Positions 19,308 to 28,392 of a stretch of 64,000 nt of DNA are shown piece by piece. The DNA is from Sulfitobacter sp. F26169L. GTDB taxonomy: Bacteria; Pseudomonadota; Alphaproteobacteria; Rhodobacterales; Rhodobacteraceae. Made by a program: the position numbers and the translations under genes. Below the pieces are notes generated by a model. That model was given only the letters and a program-made list of their open reading frames with translations. It did no database searches and was not told the origin of the DNA. Location of the stretch: positions 124,001-188,000 of the forward strand of contig NZ_JAPMLP010000005.1 of assembly GCF_026410285.1 (NCBI RefSeq), read 5' to 3'. The number at the start of each line of letters is the position of its first letter. Positions within the stretch are counted from its first letter, which is position 1.

Positions 19308-19571
19308 ATGCAACTGATCTGCCACTACGAAGTAACCGATTTTGCCAAATGGCAAACCGCCTTTACTGCCGACGATGAAGCGCGCCGCGATGCGGGTTTG
19401 AGCGTACTGCAAATCTGGCGCGATGCGGACAATTCCGAACGCGCGTTTGTGCTGCTGTCGGTCAATGATCGCAAGCGCGCGCAGGCGTGGATTACCCGGT
19501 CGGATGCGCTAAAGTCCGACGATGCGTCCACTGTTAGGGAAGCCACTCATTTCTTTGTCGAAACCGCGTGA
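19308..19571 (+). CDS. Small cytoplasmic protein of unknown function
   Basis: An 87-residue acidic protein with a ferredoxin-like look: MQLICHYEVTDFAKWQTAFTADDEAR, then LQIWRDADNSERAFVLLSV. The layout (beta strand, helix, two strands, helix) is like dimeric alpha-beta barrel proteins, so a small oxygenase or stress protein is possible. I cannot assign a family with certainty. The TGA overlaps the GTG start of the next gene. A ribosome site (AATAGGAG) precedes the ATG. Confidence 0.7.
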   Translation: MQLICHYEVTDFAKWQTAFTADDEARRDAGLSVLQIWRDADNSERAFVLLSVNDRKRAQAWITRSDALKSDDASTVREATHFFVETA

Positions 19572-19933
19572 AATTTCTGTTGCCCATATTCCTTCTATGT
19601 CTGCCCGCCACCTCCCGTGCTGACATAGACAGCTTTGCTGTCGGGCAATTTCTGACTGCCGCCGCAGTATATGATTTCGAAACGAACACCGTGAATGCCG
19701 CCGATATTCGCGAGGGGACCAAGACCGCCTGTTTCCGTGTGGACAAAATTGAAAAGGTTCGCGCGACGCTCACGCTCGTTAAAGGGACTTACATACCTTG
19801 GTGGGACGCAGAAACCACCTACAAACCGGACACATATACCGATCAATGGTTCACATCGCAAAAATACCGCGAAAAGACCCCCTCCGCTGACAACCTGAAA
19901 CAGCTATTCACCGCCCATTCCGCCTGCCCCTAA
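19568..19933 (+). CDS. Small exported protein of unknown function
   Basis: A 121-residue protein starting at a GTG (19568) that overlaps the previous stop as GTGA. It has a signal peptide of about 18 residues (MKFLLPIFLLCLPATSRA), and the mature part contains two cysteines (TACFRV and HSACP) that could pair in the periplasm. The region YIPWWDAETTYKPDTYTDQW is Trp/Tyr-rich. There is no family I can name. It is translationally coupled to the preceding cytoplasmic protein. Confidence 0.68.
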   Translation: MKFLLPIFLLCLPATSRADIDSFAVGQFLTAAAVYDFETNTVNAADIREGTKTACFRVDKIEKVRATLTLVKGTYIPWWDAETTYKPDTYTDQWFTSQKYREKTPSADNLKQLFTAHSACP

Positions 19934-19942
19934 GGACATAAA

Positions 19943-20338
19943 ATGACACCGGAACTTACCGCTCTCACCCTTGCAGCACTGTTGCAGTTTGTGCAATTCG
20001 GCCTGTACGCTGTACCCGCAAACATCCAGATCGGCAGCGGCTATCTGATGTCGGCGCGCGACCGCGAGCCGAGCCGCCAGATGTCGGTACGCACGGCGCG
20101 CTTGGGCCGCGCGTTCGAAAACCATTTCGAAGGGTTGATCCTGTTCGGCATCGCTGTCGGCGTAACCCAGATGTCTGACCAGAACAGCGCATTTACGGCA
20201 GCTTGCGCATGGGTTTATCTTGCAGCGCGTGTCCTGTTTGTGCCTGCCTATTATTTCGGCTGGATGCCCGGTCGTACGCTGATCTGGATGGTGGGATTTC
20301 TCGCCACCCTGCTGATATTACTGGCGGCACTGCTGTAA
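19943..20338 (+). CDS. MAPEG family membrane protein
   Basis: A 131-residue protein with four hydrophobic segments and the MAPEG hallmark of a long basic cytoplasmic loop followed by an FENHFEGLILFG segment (RTARLGRAFENHFEGLILF, about 50-68). MAPEG proteins include glutathione transferases of the membrane; bacterial members are mostly uncharacterised. It lies nine bases after the exported-protein gene and 66 bases before lpd, so it is likely co-transcribed. Confidence 0.85.
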   Translation: MTPELTALTLAALLQFVQFGLYAVPANIQIGSGYLMSARDREPSRQMSVRTARLGRAFENHFEGLILFGIAVGVTQMSDQNSAFTAACAWVYLAARVLFVPAYYFGWMPGRTLIWMVGFLATLLILLAALL

Positions 20339-20404
20339 TCACCACACCGGGCAACAAGTGCCGCGCGGCATCATGTGGCCCCAAATTTCCATAAGGAGAA
20401 CACC

Positions 20405-21793
20405 ATGTCCGACTATGACGTCATCATCATTGGCTCCGGCCCCGGCGGCTATGTTGCGGCCATCCGTTGCGCGCAGCTGGGACTGAAAACGGCTTGCGTC
20501 GAAGGGCGCGAAACGCTGGGCGGGACGTGTCTGAATGTGGGCTGTATCCCATCAAAGGCCCTACTGCATGCATCCCATATGCTGCACGAAGCTGAGCATA
20601 ACTTCGCCGAGATGGGCCTGAAGGGTAAATCCCCCTCCGTCGATTGGCCCCAAATGCTGAAATACAAACAATCCACTATTGATACCAACACCAAGGGTAT
20701 CGAATTCTTGTTCAAGAAGAACAAGATCGACTGGATCAAAGGCTGGGCTACCATCCCCGAAGCTGGCAAAGTCAAGGTTGGTGATGACGTTCATAACGCC
20801 AAGAATATCATCATCGCGTCGGGCTCCGAACCTGCGCAGCTGAAAGGTGTAGAGGTCGACGAGAAGATCGTCGTCAGCTCAACCGGCGCACTTGAACTGG
20901 GCAAGGTGCCAAAGAAACTGGTCGTGATCGGTGCAGGCGTAATCGGACTGGAGCTGGGATCGGTCTATGCGCGGCTGGGCTCTGAAGTGACGGTCATCGA
21001 ATACCTTGATCACATCACCCCCGGAATGGATAGCGAGGTTAGCCGCCAGTTCCAGAAAATGCTGACGAAGCAGGGCCTCGAATTTATCATGGGTGCTGCG
21101 GTCCAGCAGACAGAAGCCACGAAATCCAAGGCGAAAGTTACCTACAAGCTGCGCAGCGACGATAGCGAACATACCCTTGACGCCGATGTCGTTCTGCTTG
21201 CCACCGGCAGACGCCCCTTCGTCGATGGTTTGGGTCTGGACGCGCTGGATATCACGATGACCGACCGGGGCCAGATCGCTGTTAACGATCAGTGGGAAAC
21301 ATCCGTAAAAGGTATCTACGCCATCGGAGACGTTATCGAAGGGCCGATGCTGGCACATAAGGCCGAAGATGAAGGCATGGCCGCCGCCGAGCAAATCGCC
21401 GGCAAGCACGGCCATGTGAATTACTCGGTCATTCCCGGCGTGATCTATACCCACCCCGAGGTTGCCAATGTGGGTGAAACCGAAGAAACGCTGAAAAAAG
21501 CGGGGCGCGCCTACAAGGTTGGCAAGTTCAGCTTTATGGGCAACGCACGGGCCAAGGCGAACTTCTCCGGTGACGGATTTGTAAAGCTGCTGGCCGATAA
21601 AGAGACAGATCGCATTCTGGGCTGCCATATTATCGGCCCGTCAGCAGGTGATCTGATCCACGAAGTATGCGTTGCCATGGAATTCGGCGCATCCGCGCAG
21701 GACCTCGCCATGACGTGCCACGCCCACCCGACCTATTCCGAAGCGGTGCGCGAAGCGGCGCTGGCCTGCGGTGATGGCGCAATTCATATGTAA
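20405..21793 (+). CDS. lpdA: Dihydrolipoamide dehydrogenase (E3)
   Basis: Reoxidises dihydrolipoyl groups on SucB with NAD. It has 462 residues. The FAD motif [14 protein letters not shown] is at 6-19, the redox disulfide Cys42/Cys47 is in [13 protein letters not shown], and the NAD motif [20 protein letters not shown] follows. The C-terminal His-Glu pair is in [10 protein letters not shown]. The start at 20405 has ATAAGGAG upstream. It is the last gene of the suc operon and convergent with the next minus-strand gene. Confidence 0.97.
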   Translation: MSDYDVIIIGSGPGGYVAAIRCAQLGLKTACVEGRETLGGTCLNVGCIPSKALLHASHMLHEAEHNFAEMGLKGKSPSVDWPQMLKYKQSTIDTNTKGIEFLFKKNKIDWIKGWATIPEAGKVKVGDDVHNAKNIIIASGSEPAQLKGVEVDEKIVVSSTGALELGKVPKKLVVIGAGVIGLELGSVYARLGSEVTVIEYLDHITPGMDSEVSRQFQKMLTKQGLEFIMGAAVQQTEATKSKAKVTYKLRSDDSEHTLDADVVLLATGRRPFVDGLGLDALDITMTDRGQIAVNDQWETSVKGIYAIGDVIEGPMLAHKAEDEGMAAAEQIAGKHGHVNYSVIPGVIYTHPEVANVGETEETLKKAGRAYKVGKFSFMGNARAKANFSGDGFVKLLADKETDRILGCHIIGPSAGDLIHEVCVAMEFGASAQDLAMTCHAHPTYSEAVREAALACGDGAIHM

Positions 21794-21808
21794 GCTAACG
21801 CGTGTGGC

Positions 21809-22414
21809 CTACCACATGGTCTTGGCCGCACGCGGCGTCCACGCGGCGTCATACTCCGCACCACCTTCGGTCCCGTTGGATACCTCTGCCAAAATCTTGC
21901 CCATGGTGGGCAAACCGCCGCTTTGGTCTTCGCCGTTCCATGTTTTTGCACGCATCAGTGCGCGTGCACATTGGCTGTAAACTTCTACAATTTCGATGAC
22001 GATTACCGTCGCGGGTTGATGCCCCTTCTTTTCGAACCGCGCGCGCAGGTCGGCGTCATCGGTCAGCCATGCGGTGCCGTTCACGCGCACAACGTTATTT
22101 GAACCGCGTACGACAAACATACACGATATGCGCCCGTCCTCGACGATGTTGCGCAGTGTATCCAGCCGCTGGTTGCCGCGCCAATCCGGCAAGGCCAGAC
22201 GCCGCGGATCAAGTTCCAGCACCACAGGGCCATCGTCGCCACGCGGGCTGCCATCGGTTCCATTTTGTCCGACGGTGCTTAGGATGCACAGATGTGATGC
22301 CATGATCCATTTGCGATAAAGCGGTGTCAGGTGATCGGCGACCTTGCCCAGAGATGCCGCACCCGGCGTACCATAGAGCGCCTCAAGTGCTGCGATACTC
22401 TCAATCCTGCGCAT
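21809..22414 (-). CDS. Pyridoxamine-phosphate-oxidase-like flavin protein (split-barrel)
   Basis: A 201-residue protein of the PNPOx-like split-barrel superfamily, subgroup resembling MSMEG_1061. Motifs are SHLCILSTVGQNGTDGSPRGDDGP (about 40-63) and LALPDWRGNQRLDTLRNIVEDGRISCMFVV (about 72-101), with the RGDxP and NxRLDT patterns that bind flavin phosphate in this group. The substrate is unknown. It overlaps the start of the upstream plsC coding end by 14 bases, so it is in one minus-strand operon with plsC, ftsX and ftsE. Confidence 0.82.
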   Translation of the reverse strand: MRRIESIAALEALYGTPGAASLGKVADHLTPLYRKWIMASHLCILSTVGQNGTDGSPRGDDGPVVLELDPRRLALPDWRGNQRLDTLRNIVEDGRISCMFVVRGSNNVVRVNGTAWLTDDADLRARFEKKGHQPATVIVIEIVEVYSQCARALMRAKTWNGEDQSGGLPTMGKILAEVSNGTEGGAEYDAAWTPRAAKTMW

Positions 22415-23141
22415 AAAGATGCCCTACACCGGTTTCCCGCAGCAGCGCATCCGACGCAGTTTCGATCCGCTTTTCCAGTTCCGCCACGAATTCTGCGCGC
22501 TCCAGCCCCGGCATGATCGGGTCCAGAAATTCAACAACCGCAACGCCGGGCCTGCGGTACAGACCACGGCGCGGCCAGAACACGCCCGCATTGGTTGCAA
22601 CAGGGTAAACCGGTTGGCCCAGTTGTTCGTACAAAACCGCAGTGCCCACCTTATAGGGCATCTTTGTGCCGGGTGCCGAACGTGTCCCTTGTGGGTAAAT
22701 CACCAACTGGCCCGGATCTCGGCGGCCCGCCTCGACCTCGGCCACCATCTTGGCGATTGCCGCACCGCGTTTGCCACGATCCACAAAGATAAACTCCATC
22801 TTGGTGACGTACTGGCCCAGAAACGGCGCATAACGCAGCTGGCTTTTCATGATAAATTTGGGCGCAGGCAGCGCGTTGTAGATCATCAAAATATCAAGGA
22901 ACGACTGATGTTTGGACGCCACTAGCGACTCAACTGCAGGCGGGGTGCCGCGCACTTCACAACGCAGGTTTATGATCCATCCCGCTGTCCAGATGACCCA
23001 GCGCGCATAGGCGCGACATCCGGCATAGGCACCGCGTTTTGATACCATCGCCCACGGCGCATACAGCAGGCCGATCACAGGCAGCATGATCGTCGCTTGC
23101 GCTGAAAACAGGATCGAGCGGACCCATTGCAACAGGTTCAT
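22401..23141 (-). CDS. plsC: 1-acyl-sn-glycerol-3-phosphate acyltransferase
   Basis: A 246-residue membrane-associated acyltransferase that makes phosphatidate from lysophosphatidate. The catalytic HX4D box is SKHQSFLD, the FIFVDRG block II follows, and the acyl-acceptor motif is YPQGTR (usually EGTR; here Gln replaces Glu). An N-terminal hydrophobic segment lies at about 12-32. Its ATG overlaps the ftsX stop (23138-23141). Other PlsC-like acyltransferases, such as ornithine-lipid OlsA, share this pattern, so substrate specificity is not certain. Confidence 0.87.
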   Translation of the reverse strand: MNLLQWVRSILFSAQATIMLPVIGLLYAPWAMVSKRGAYAGCRAYARWVIWTAGWIINLRCEVRGTPPAVESLVASKHQSFLDILMIYNALPAPKFIMKSQLRYAPFLGQYVTKMEFIFVDRGKRGAAIAKMVAEVEAGRRDPGQLVIYPQGTRSAPGTKMPYKVGTAVLYEQLGQPVYPVATNAGVFWPRRGLYRRPGVAVVEFLDPIMPGLERAEFVAELEKRIETASDALLRETGVGHLYAQD

Positions 23142-24046
23142 GACAGTCCTTCCAAAGTTCTACGCGCGGCGACGCGGGTCGCTACAAATGCCACCGCAGC
23201 CGCCAAGGGCGGGATCAAAAGAGGCAGCAACCAGTGCGAGCCCTGAAACCCCAATCCCGTCAGGAAGCTGGCCGTTTCATCGCCGCCGCGTGGCATGACC
23301 AGAACGGCCACCATGCCCACAACCATACCCACCGCCGCACCGATCAAGGCACGCAGCGTAAATCGGCGGATGAAAGCGTGGGCTATATAATCATCCGTTG
23401 CACCAACCAGTCGCAAAACCGCGATCAATTGCGCGTTCGCCGCCAGTGCGGCATTTGCGGCCAGTGTCACCATGGCAGCTGTCACAGCCCCGATCAGTAT
23501 GATCGAGGCCCAACCCAACATCCGCAACCGCGATGCGGCTTTTACCAGCGGCGCGCGCCATCTGCTGTGATCATCCAGCACGGCGCCGGGCACTTCGGCG
23601 GCCAGCCGCAGGCGCAATCCGGCAGCATCCATGCGTTCGGATGTTTCGATCACTTCTATCAGGCGCGGGACAGGCAAAGCATCCAGCGCAAGGCCGCTGC
23701 CGAACCAGGGCGCAAGCAGCGCGGACTGTTCTTCATCTGTCAACGCGCGGGATTGCGCCACACCGCGGGTGGTTTCCAGAATACGCAGCGCGGCTTCCGT
23801 CTGGGCCTGTTGTTGGTCTGCTGGTGCCGCAATACGTATGGTTGCGGAGCGCGCCAGCTCATCGCCCCACCGCTCGGCAAGCCGCCCTGCAGCAAGGGAC
23901 AGCGCTAGAGAAAACACGGCTAAAAACGCCATTGCACCCGCCGCAAACAGCGTCAGTTGCGCGGTAAACCCCGACGGCGGAACAACCCGATCTGCCTGTG
24001 CATCCGACTGCAAGGTGCGGCGCAAGTATTTTATGAATGATTTCAT
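23138..24046 (-). CDS. ftsX: FtsX-like ABC transporter permease
   Basis: A 302-residue protein with an N-terminal membrane segment (about 28-52), a large periplasmic loop (about 55-165), and three C-terminal membrane segments (about 175-200, 225-250, 270-295). This is the FtsX layout. With FtsE it transmits ATP hydrolysis to periplasmic peptidoglycan hydrolase activation during division. It overlaps ftsE by four bases (ATGA). The loop sequence is divergent, as in other Rhodobacteraceae FtsX. Confidence 0.88.
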   Translation of the reverse strand: MKSFIKYLRRTLQSDAQADRVVPPSGFTAQLTLFAAGAMAFLAVFSLALSLAAGRLAERWGDELARSATIRIAAPADQQQAQTEAALRILETTRGVAQSRALTDEEQSALLAPWFGSGLALDALPVPRLIEVIETSERMDAAGLRLRLAAEVPGAVLDDHSRWRAPLVKAASRLRMLGWASIILIGAVTAAMVTLAANAALAANAQLIAVLRLVGATDDYIAHAFIRRFTLRALIGAAVGMVVGMVAVLVMPRGGDETASFLTGLGFQGSHWLLPLLIPPLAAAVAFVATRVAARRTLEGLS

Positions 24047-24720
24047 AGATCAGCCCCCGCAAGCTGTATCCGGCGGTTTGCAATGCGCAATACGCGGGCT
24101 TGCACATGTGCTTTGGTTGCGCGGATCAGGCTTAGATCGTGGGTTGCGATCAGTACGGTCTTGCCCATCCGGTTCAACTCGATCAACAGCCGCAAAAGAC
24201 GTTGTGACATTTCCCAGTCCACGTTGCCGGTAGGCTCATCGGCAAGCACAACGTCAGGTGACATGATTACCGCACGCGCCAGCGCGGCGCGCTGCCGCTC
24301 GCCGCCCGACAACTCTGCCGGCAGGGCATTGGCGCGTTCGGTCAGACCGACCCAGTGCATCAGATCATCCAGATCCTCACCCGCGGCTTCGGCGTTGCGG
24401 CCCGAAACGTTCAAAGGCAGCGCGATATTTTCGGTGACGGACAGGTGATCCAGAAACTGGCAATCCTGATGCACAACACCCACGCGGCGGCGCAACAACG
24501 CGACATCGTCACGGGTTAGCGCGCGCACATCGGTATCAAACAGCCGGACATGCCCCGCTGTCGGCAACAGCGCACCGTAACACAGCTTCATCAATGTGGT
24601 CTTGCCAGACCCCGACGGCCCGGTGAGAAAGTGAAACGATCCGGGCGCAAGTTTAAGCGAAATGTCGGACAACAACTCTCCGCCGCTATAGCTATAAGCT
24701 ACGTTTTCCAGCTCAATCAC
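24043..24720 (-). CDS. ftsE: FtsE-like ABC transporter ATP-binding protein
   Basis: A 225-residue ATPase. Walker A is GPSGSGKTT near residues 35-43, the Q-loop region VVHQDCQFLDHLSVTENIALP follows, the signature is LSGGERQRAALARA and Walker B is VVLADEPTGNVD. Paired with FtsX in cell division. It is the first gene of the ftsE-ftsX-plsC-flavoprotein operon; the divergent zinc-ribbon gene starts 166 bases away, so that gap holds both promoters. Confidence 0.9.
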   Translation of the reverse strand: MIELENVAYSYSGGELLSDISLKLAPGSFHFLTGPSGSGKTTLMKLCYGALLPTAGHVRLFDTDVRALTRDDVALLRRRVGVVHQDCQFLDHLSVTENIALPLNVSGRNAEAAGEDLDDLMHWVGLTERANALPAELSGGERQRAALARAVIMSPDVVLADEPTGNVDWEMSQRLLRLLIELNRMGKTVLIATHDLSLIRATKAHVQARVLRIANRRIQLAGADL

Positions 24721-24886
24721 GGTCTGCCCCTCTTGGTTGGCCTGTTGTGCCTTAGCATCGCTTGGGTTTCAATCCGTCCACTTCCTGCAAACCAGCCAGA
24801 TTTCACCTTTTCGCGCGGCTTCTTACCTCTTATGGTAGTGCTAACGAGTGGTAAACAGGTTCAATGCCTGTGTTTCGGGGCGTATA

Positions 24887-25726
24887 ATGAGACTGATCTG
24901 TCCGAATTGCGATGCACAATATGAAGTGCCAGATGATGTGATGCCAGCCGCAGGTCGGGATGTGCAATGCTCCAACTGTGGAAAAACATGGTTTCAACAT
25001 CACCCCGATCATACGCCGGATGAAGATATCAGCGTTGACGATCTTCCTGCATCAGACGAAGAAACCGCGCCACCTCCCCCTCCTCCGGCAGCACCTGCCG
25101 CGCCTGCGCACCCCGAGCGCAAGCAGCTTGACCCTGCCGTTGCAGATATTCTACGGCAGGAAGCGGAGGCCGAACGGGCAGCGCGCCGCGCCGCGCAGTC
25201 GGGCGGGTTGGAAAGCCAGCCCGATCTGGGCATGGGGTTGGAGGATTTTCAACCGGAAGACGACGTCGACCGTCGCGCGCGAGAAGCGCAAGAACGGATG
25301 GCAAAGTTACGTGGTAATGACACCCCCGAAGTTCAGGTCGCAGGCGGCGGCACAGCCACAACCGCAGCAGCGCTTGGCTCGCGCCGTGATCTGCTACCCG
25401 ATATCGAAGAAATCAATTCGACCCTTCGCTCGGGAACTTCGCGCACCGGAGCCGGTAGCGCTGACGTCGACCCGATTATCGAGGCCCCGACACATCAACG
25501 CAAGCGGCGCGGGTTCAGAACCGGCTTTCTAACCGTACTGTTGATCTTTGTTGTACTTCTTGTGATCTATATCCTCGCGCCGCGGCTTTCTGCGGCAGTT
25601 CCCGCTCTGGAAGGTCCGTTGCAAAGCTATGTCAATGCAGTTGACCAAGGGCGCGTGTGGCTGGATGACAAGGTGAAAAGCATGTTGCAATCGCTGGATT
25701 CTGCTGCGGCGGACAGCAACAACTGA
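24887..25726 (+). CDS. Zinc-ribbon membrane protein (MJ0042-type finger)
   Basis: A 279-residue protein. An N-terminal zinc ribbon MRLICPNCDAQYEVPDD ... CSNCGKTW supplies the two CxxC pairs (Cys5, Cys8 and near 31, 34). A Pro/Ala/Glu-rich disordered part follows (about 45-200), then a basic stretch (HQRKRRGFRTG), a single membrane segment (about 215-235) and a short periplasmic tail. It resembles the zinc-ribbon proteins commonly found beside ftsE in Rhodobacteraceae. The start at 24887 was chosen because the ribbon begins there. Function unknown. Confidence 0.82.
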   Translation: MRLICPNCDAQYEVPDDVMPAAGRDVQCSNCGKTWFQHHPDHTPDEDISVDDLPASDEETAPPPPPPAAPAAPAHPERKQLDPAVADILRQEAEAERAARRAAQSGGLESQPDLGMGLEDFQPEDDVDRRAREAQERMAKLRGNDTPEVQVAGGGTATTAAALGSRRDLLPDIEEINSTLRSGTSRTGAGSADVDPIIEAPTHQRKRRGFRTGFLTVLLIFVVLLVIYILAPRLSAAVPALEGPLQSYVNAVDQGRVWLDDKVKSMLQSLDSAAADSNN

Positions 25727-25752
25727 TCCTGCTGCCGTCCGTCCTCGTCACA

Positions 25753-28374
25753 CTAGAACCTGTCCAGTAATCTGTTGAGATAATCGCGCTCTACCTCGGG
25801 GCGCGTGGCCTCGCCGGAACGGCGGCGGATTTCATCCAACAGTTCGCGCGCACGGCCATAGGCATCATCGTTCAACTCGGCCTCACTATCACTGCCTGTT
25901 GCGCCACTGTTGCCTTGATCGCGGCCAAGCGGATCACGGTTGCTGGCGCGCCTGTCGCCATCTTGCGTCCCCTGACCGGGCTGCTGGTCGCGTTCCTCTT
26001 GCGCAATCGCTTCACCCAGTGACCGCATGCTTTCGCGCAGGGCTTCCATCGCCTGCGACTGGTTGTCTATCGCCTCTGCCAGTTCGCCGTTTCGTAAATT
26101 CTGTTCGGCCTGATCCATTGCCTCGCCTGCGCGATCCAGTGATTCGCGCGCGGCGTCCCCCTCTGGGGTGCCTTGGCCGGGCATCCGCCCTTCTTGCCGA
26201 CGCAATTCATCACGAAGTTGCTGCTGGCGCTGTGCAAGATCCTGTTCGTCAACGCGCCCCGATCTGTCATCGGCGCTTTGGTCGCCACCACCTTGTTCTG
26301 CGTTCTCCTCTTGCCCGTCCTCGCCTTGGCCCTGCTGGCCTTCATGGCTTTCGCCACGGCCCTGCCCGCCGTTGCGGCCTTCGTTATCGGGGTTTTCACC
26401 GGCTTGCGCGTTCGGATTGAACTGTTCCTGCAAGTCTCGGAAGGCTCGATCGCTGAGGCCTTGCTGTTCGCGCAGCGTGTCCGCCAGCCCTTCCATGGCC
26501 TGTTCGCCGGCAGACTGGCCACCTTCGCCCTGCTCCCCCTGCGTGACCTGCATGTTCTCCATCAGCTCTTGCAGCTCTTGCAATGCCTGTTCGGCCTCGG
26601 CCATGCGGCCCTGCTTCATCAGTTCCTGAATACGATCCATCATGCGCTGCAGGTCATCCTGCGTCATCTGCATCGTTTCGCCCTGTTCGCCCTCTTGCGG
26701 GTCCTGCCCGTCACGGCGTTCGGCCTGCTCACGCTGCAACTGCTGCATGTATTCTTCGGTGGCGCGGCGCAATTCCTGCATCAACTCCGCTATTTCCTCA
26801 TCCGATGCGCCGTTTTTCATCGCCTCGTTCAATCGCTCTTGGGCGCGGCGCATCCGTTCGCGGGCATCCTCCAGATCACCCTCCTCCAACTCCAGCGCCA
26901 GATCCCACATATCCTGCGCCAGCTTGGTCCGGTTCTCCTCATCCATCCCGTAACGTGCCTGCGTCTCGATCCGGCTGATCAGTTTGCGCAGCCGCAAAGC
27001 GGTCGTTTGCGAGCGGAACACGTCTTCGGGCAAATAACTGATTGCACGTAGTATCTGCGCGCTCCGGCGGCTGTTATCGACACTCCAGAGTATGTCACGA
27101 CGCATTTCGATCACTGCGGCTGCTGTCGGATCAAAAAACCGTCGGCCCGGCAATGTTATTTGCATCGGTGCGGTTTGTGCCTGCTGCTCGGCCGCGTCCA
27201 GCGCTGTCATCATCACAGTTACCGGCAGGTTGGCCCACGGATGCTGCGAGAAATCGTCGATCAGGTTTTCCTCGAACGCGGTGCGATCTCCCGCGATGGG
27301 CATTGGCAAAGGCACCGTAATTTCCGCGCGCGGATCGGGTTCGGCTTCCAGTCCATAGCGCCGCTCGACAGATGCCAGATCAAGCATGATGCGCGCTTCT
27401 CCCGCTTCAACGCCGTAATCGTCTTTCGCGGCAAACGGCAGGCGCATCTCACCCAATGCTGCAACTTTGGGGGCGCCCAGAATAACGATTTCGGGCGCTG
27501 CGTCAGCCCGTACGGCAACATCCCAAGACCGCCCGTTCGCACCACTGACCGAAATTTCTCCGCTCTGGTTTACCTTGAAGTCGAACGCCATTTCCGGCGC
27601 CGTGTCAGGCCCTGCCCCGTGCGGCGCGCCCGAAACACTTTCAACGACATCCAGCGCGCCGACCTCACCGTAAAGGCGCATGGTTATCAGCGTCCCGATC
27701 GGCAGCACCAGCCTGCCTTCTGCTTGATCGTTCAAATATAATGTGGGCTTGCCGGTATAGCGCGGCGGCTCCGCCCAACCCTCCCAGACGGGGCCGGTGG
27801 CGACTGTGTTCGTTCCGCCCGACACCATTTCGGCCACGGTGCCAACGCGCCAGACAGACCCGAACAGCAAAGCCATTCCAAACATTAACACCGCAACATA
27901 ACGCAACGCATAAGGGTCGCGCGCGGACACGCGCAAATCCGCCGGCACCGCCTGTGCTACAGCCGCGCGGGCAGACATGCGCCGCTGATGCGCGCGCCAT
28001 ACAGCAGCCGAGGCATCGTCCTGCGCTCCTATGGCCTGTGCATCCAGTATCGCGGTCAGCGGATGCCCCGGCAAACTGTTATCGAGGCGCACCATCGCAT
28101 CTGTCCGCGTCGGCCAGGACCATCGGCGCACCGCATAGGCAATTGCCCAGACACACGCACCCGCCGTCACTCCGACCAGCGCCCAGATCCATTCGATGGC
28201 AATAGCTTCATGTAAGCCCAGCATCGCAGCCGCCAGCGCAAACATTATAACGCTCATCATCGGCCACAGGCTGCGCACAGCAACCTCGGCGAACATGCCA
28301 AGTCGCGTCAAACGAAGCGGGCGCTGCAGCGCTGCCAACGTGCGTTTCGAAACATCGGTACTGAATTGATCCAT
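25753..28374 (-). CDS. TIGR02302/DUF4175 large membrane protein
   Basis: An 873-residue protein of the TIGR02302 family. Two N-terminal membrane segments lie at about 35-53 and 58-78, a third near 155-172, and a periplasmic beta-rich domain runs about 190-400. The C-terminal half is very rich in Gln, Glu and Arg (many QGEQGEGGQ- and REQAERRDG-like segments, about 500-830) and is probably coiled coil and disordered. The gene is conserved beside lysA in alphaproteobacteria, but its function is not established. It lies 18 bases after lysA, so it is co-transcribed, and convergent with the zinc-ribbon gene. Confidence 0.88.
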   Translation of the reverse strand: MDQFSTDVSKRTLAALQRPLRLTRLGMFAEVAVRSLWPMMSVIMFALAAAMLGLHEAIAIEWIWALVGVTAGACVWAIAYAVRRWSWPTRTDAMVRLDNSLPGHPLTAILDAQAIGAQDDASAAVWRAHQRRMSARAAVAQAVPADLRVSARDPYALRYVAVLMFGMALLFGSVWRVGTVAEMVSGGTNTVATGPVWEGWAEPPRYTGKPTLYLNDQAEGRLVLPIGTLITMRLYGEVGALDVVESVSGAPHGAGPDTAPEMAFDFKVNQSGEISVSGANGRSWDVAVRADAAPEIVILGAPKVAALGEMRLPFAAKDDYGVEAGEARIMLDLASVERRYGLEAEPDPRAEITVPLPMPIAGDRTAFEENLIDDFSQHPWANLPVTVMMTALDAAEQQAQTAPMQITLPGRRFFDPTAAAVIEMRRDILWSVDNSRRSAQILRAISYLPEDVFRSQTTALRLRKLISRIETQARYGMDEENRTKLAQDMWDLALELEEGDLEDARERMRRAQERLNEAMKNGASDEEIAELMQELRRATEEYMQQLQREQAERRDGQDPQEGEQGETMQMTQDDLQRMMDRIQELMKQGRMAEAEQALQELQELMENMQVTQGEQGEGGQSAGEQAMEGLADTLREQQGLSDRAFRDLQEQFNPNAQAGENPDNEGRNGGQGRGESHEGQQGQGEDGQEENAEQGGGDQSADDRSGRVDEQDLAQRQQQLRDELRRQEGRMPGQGTPEGDAARESLDRAGEAMDQAEQNLRNGELAEAIDNQSQAMEALRESMRSLGEAIAQEERDQQPGQGTQDGDRRASNRDPLGRDQGNSGATGSDSEAELNDDAYGRARELLDEIRRRSGEATRPEVERDYLNRLLDRF

Positions 28375-28392
28375 TACGACCTTTCGGGGTGC

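Noticed and set aside
26173..27051. 292-codon plus-strand Leu-rich frame over the TIGR02302 gene
   Set aside because: Hydrophobic look is the complement of Gln/Glu-rich codons in the real gene.
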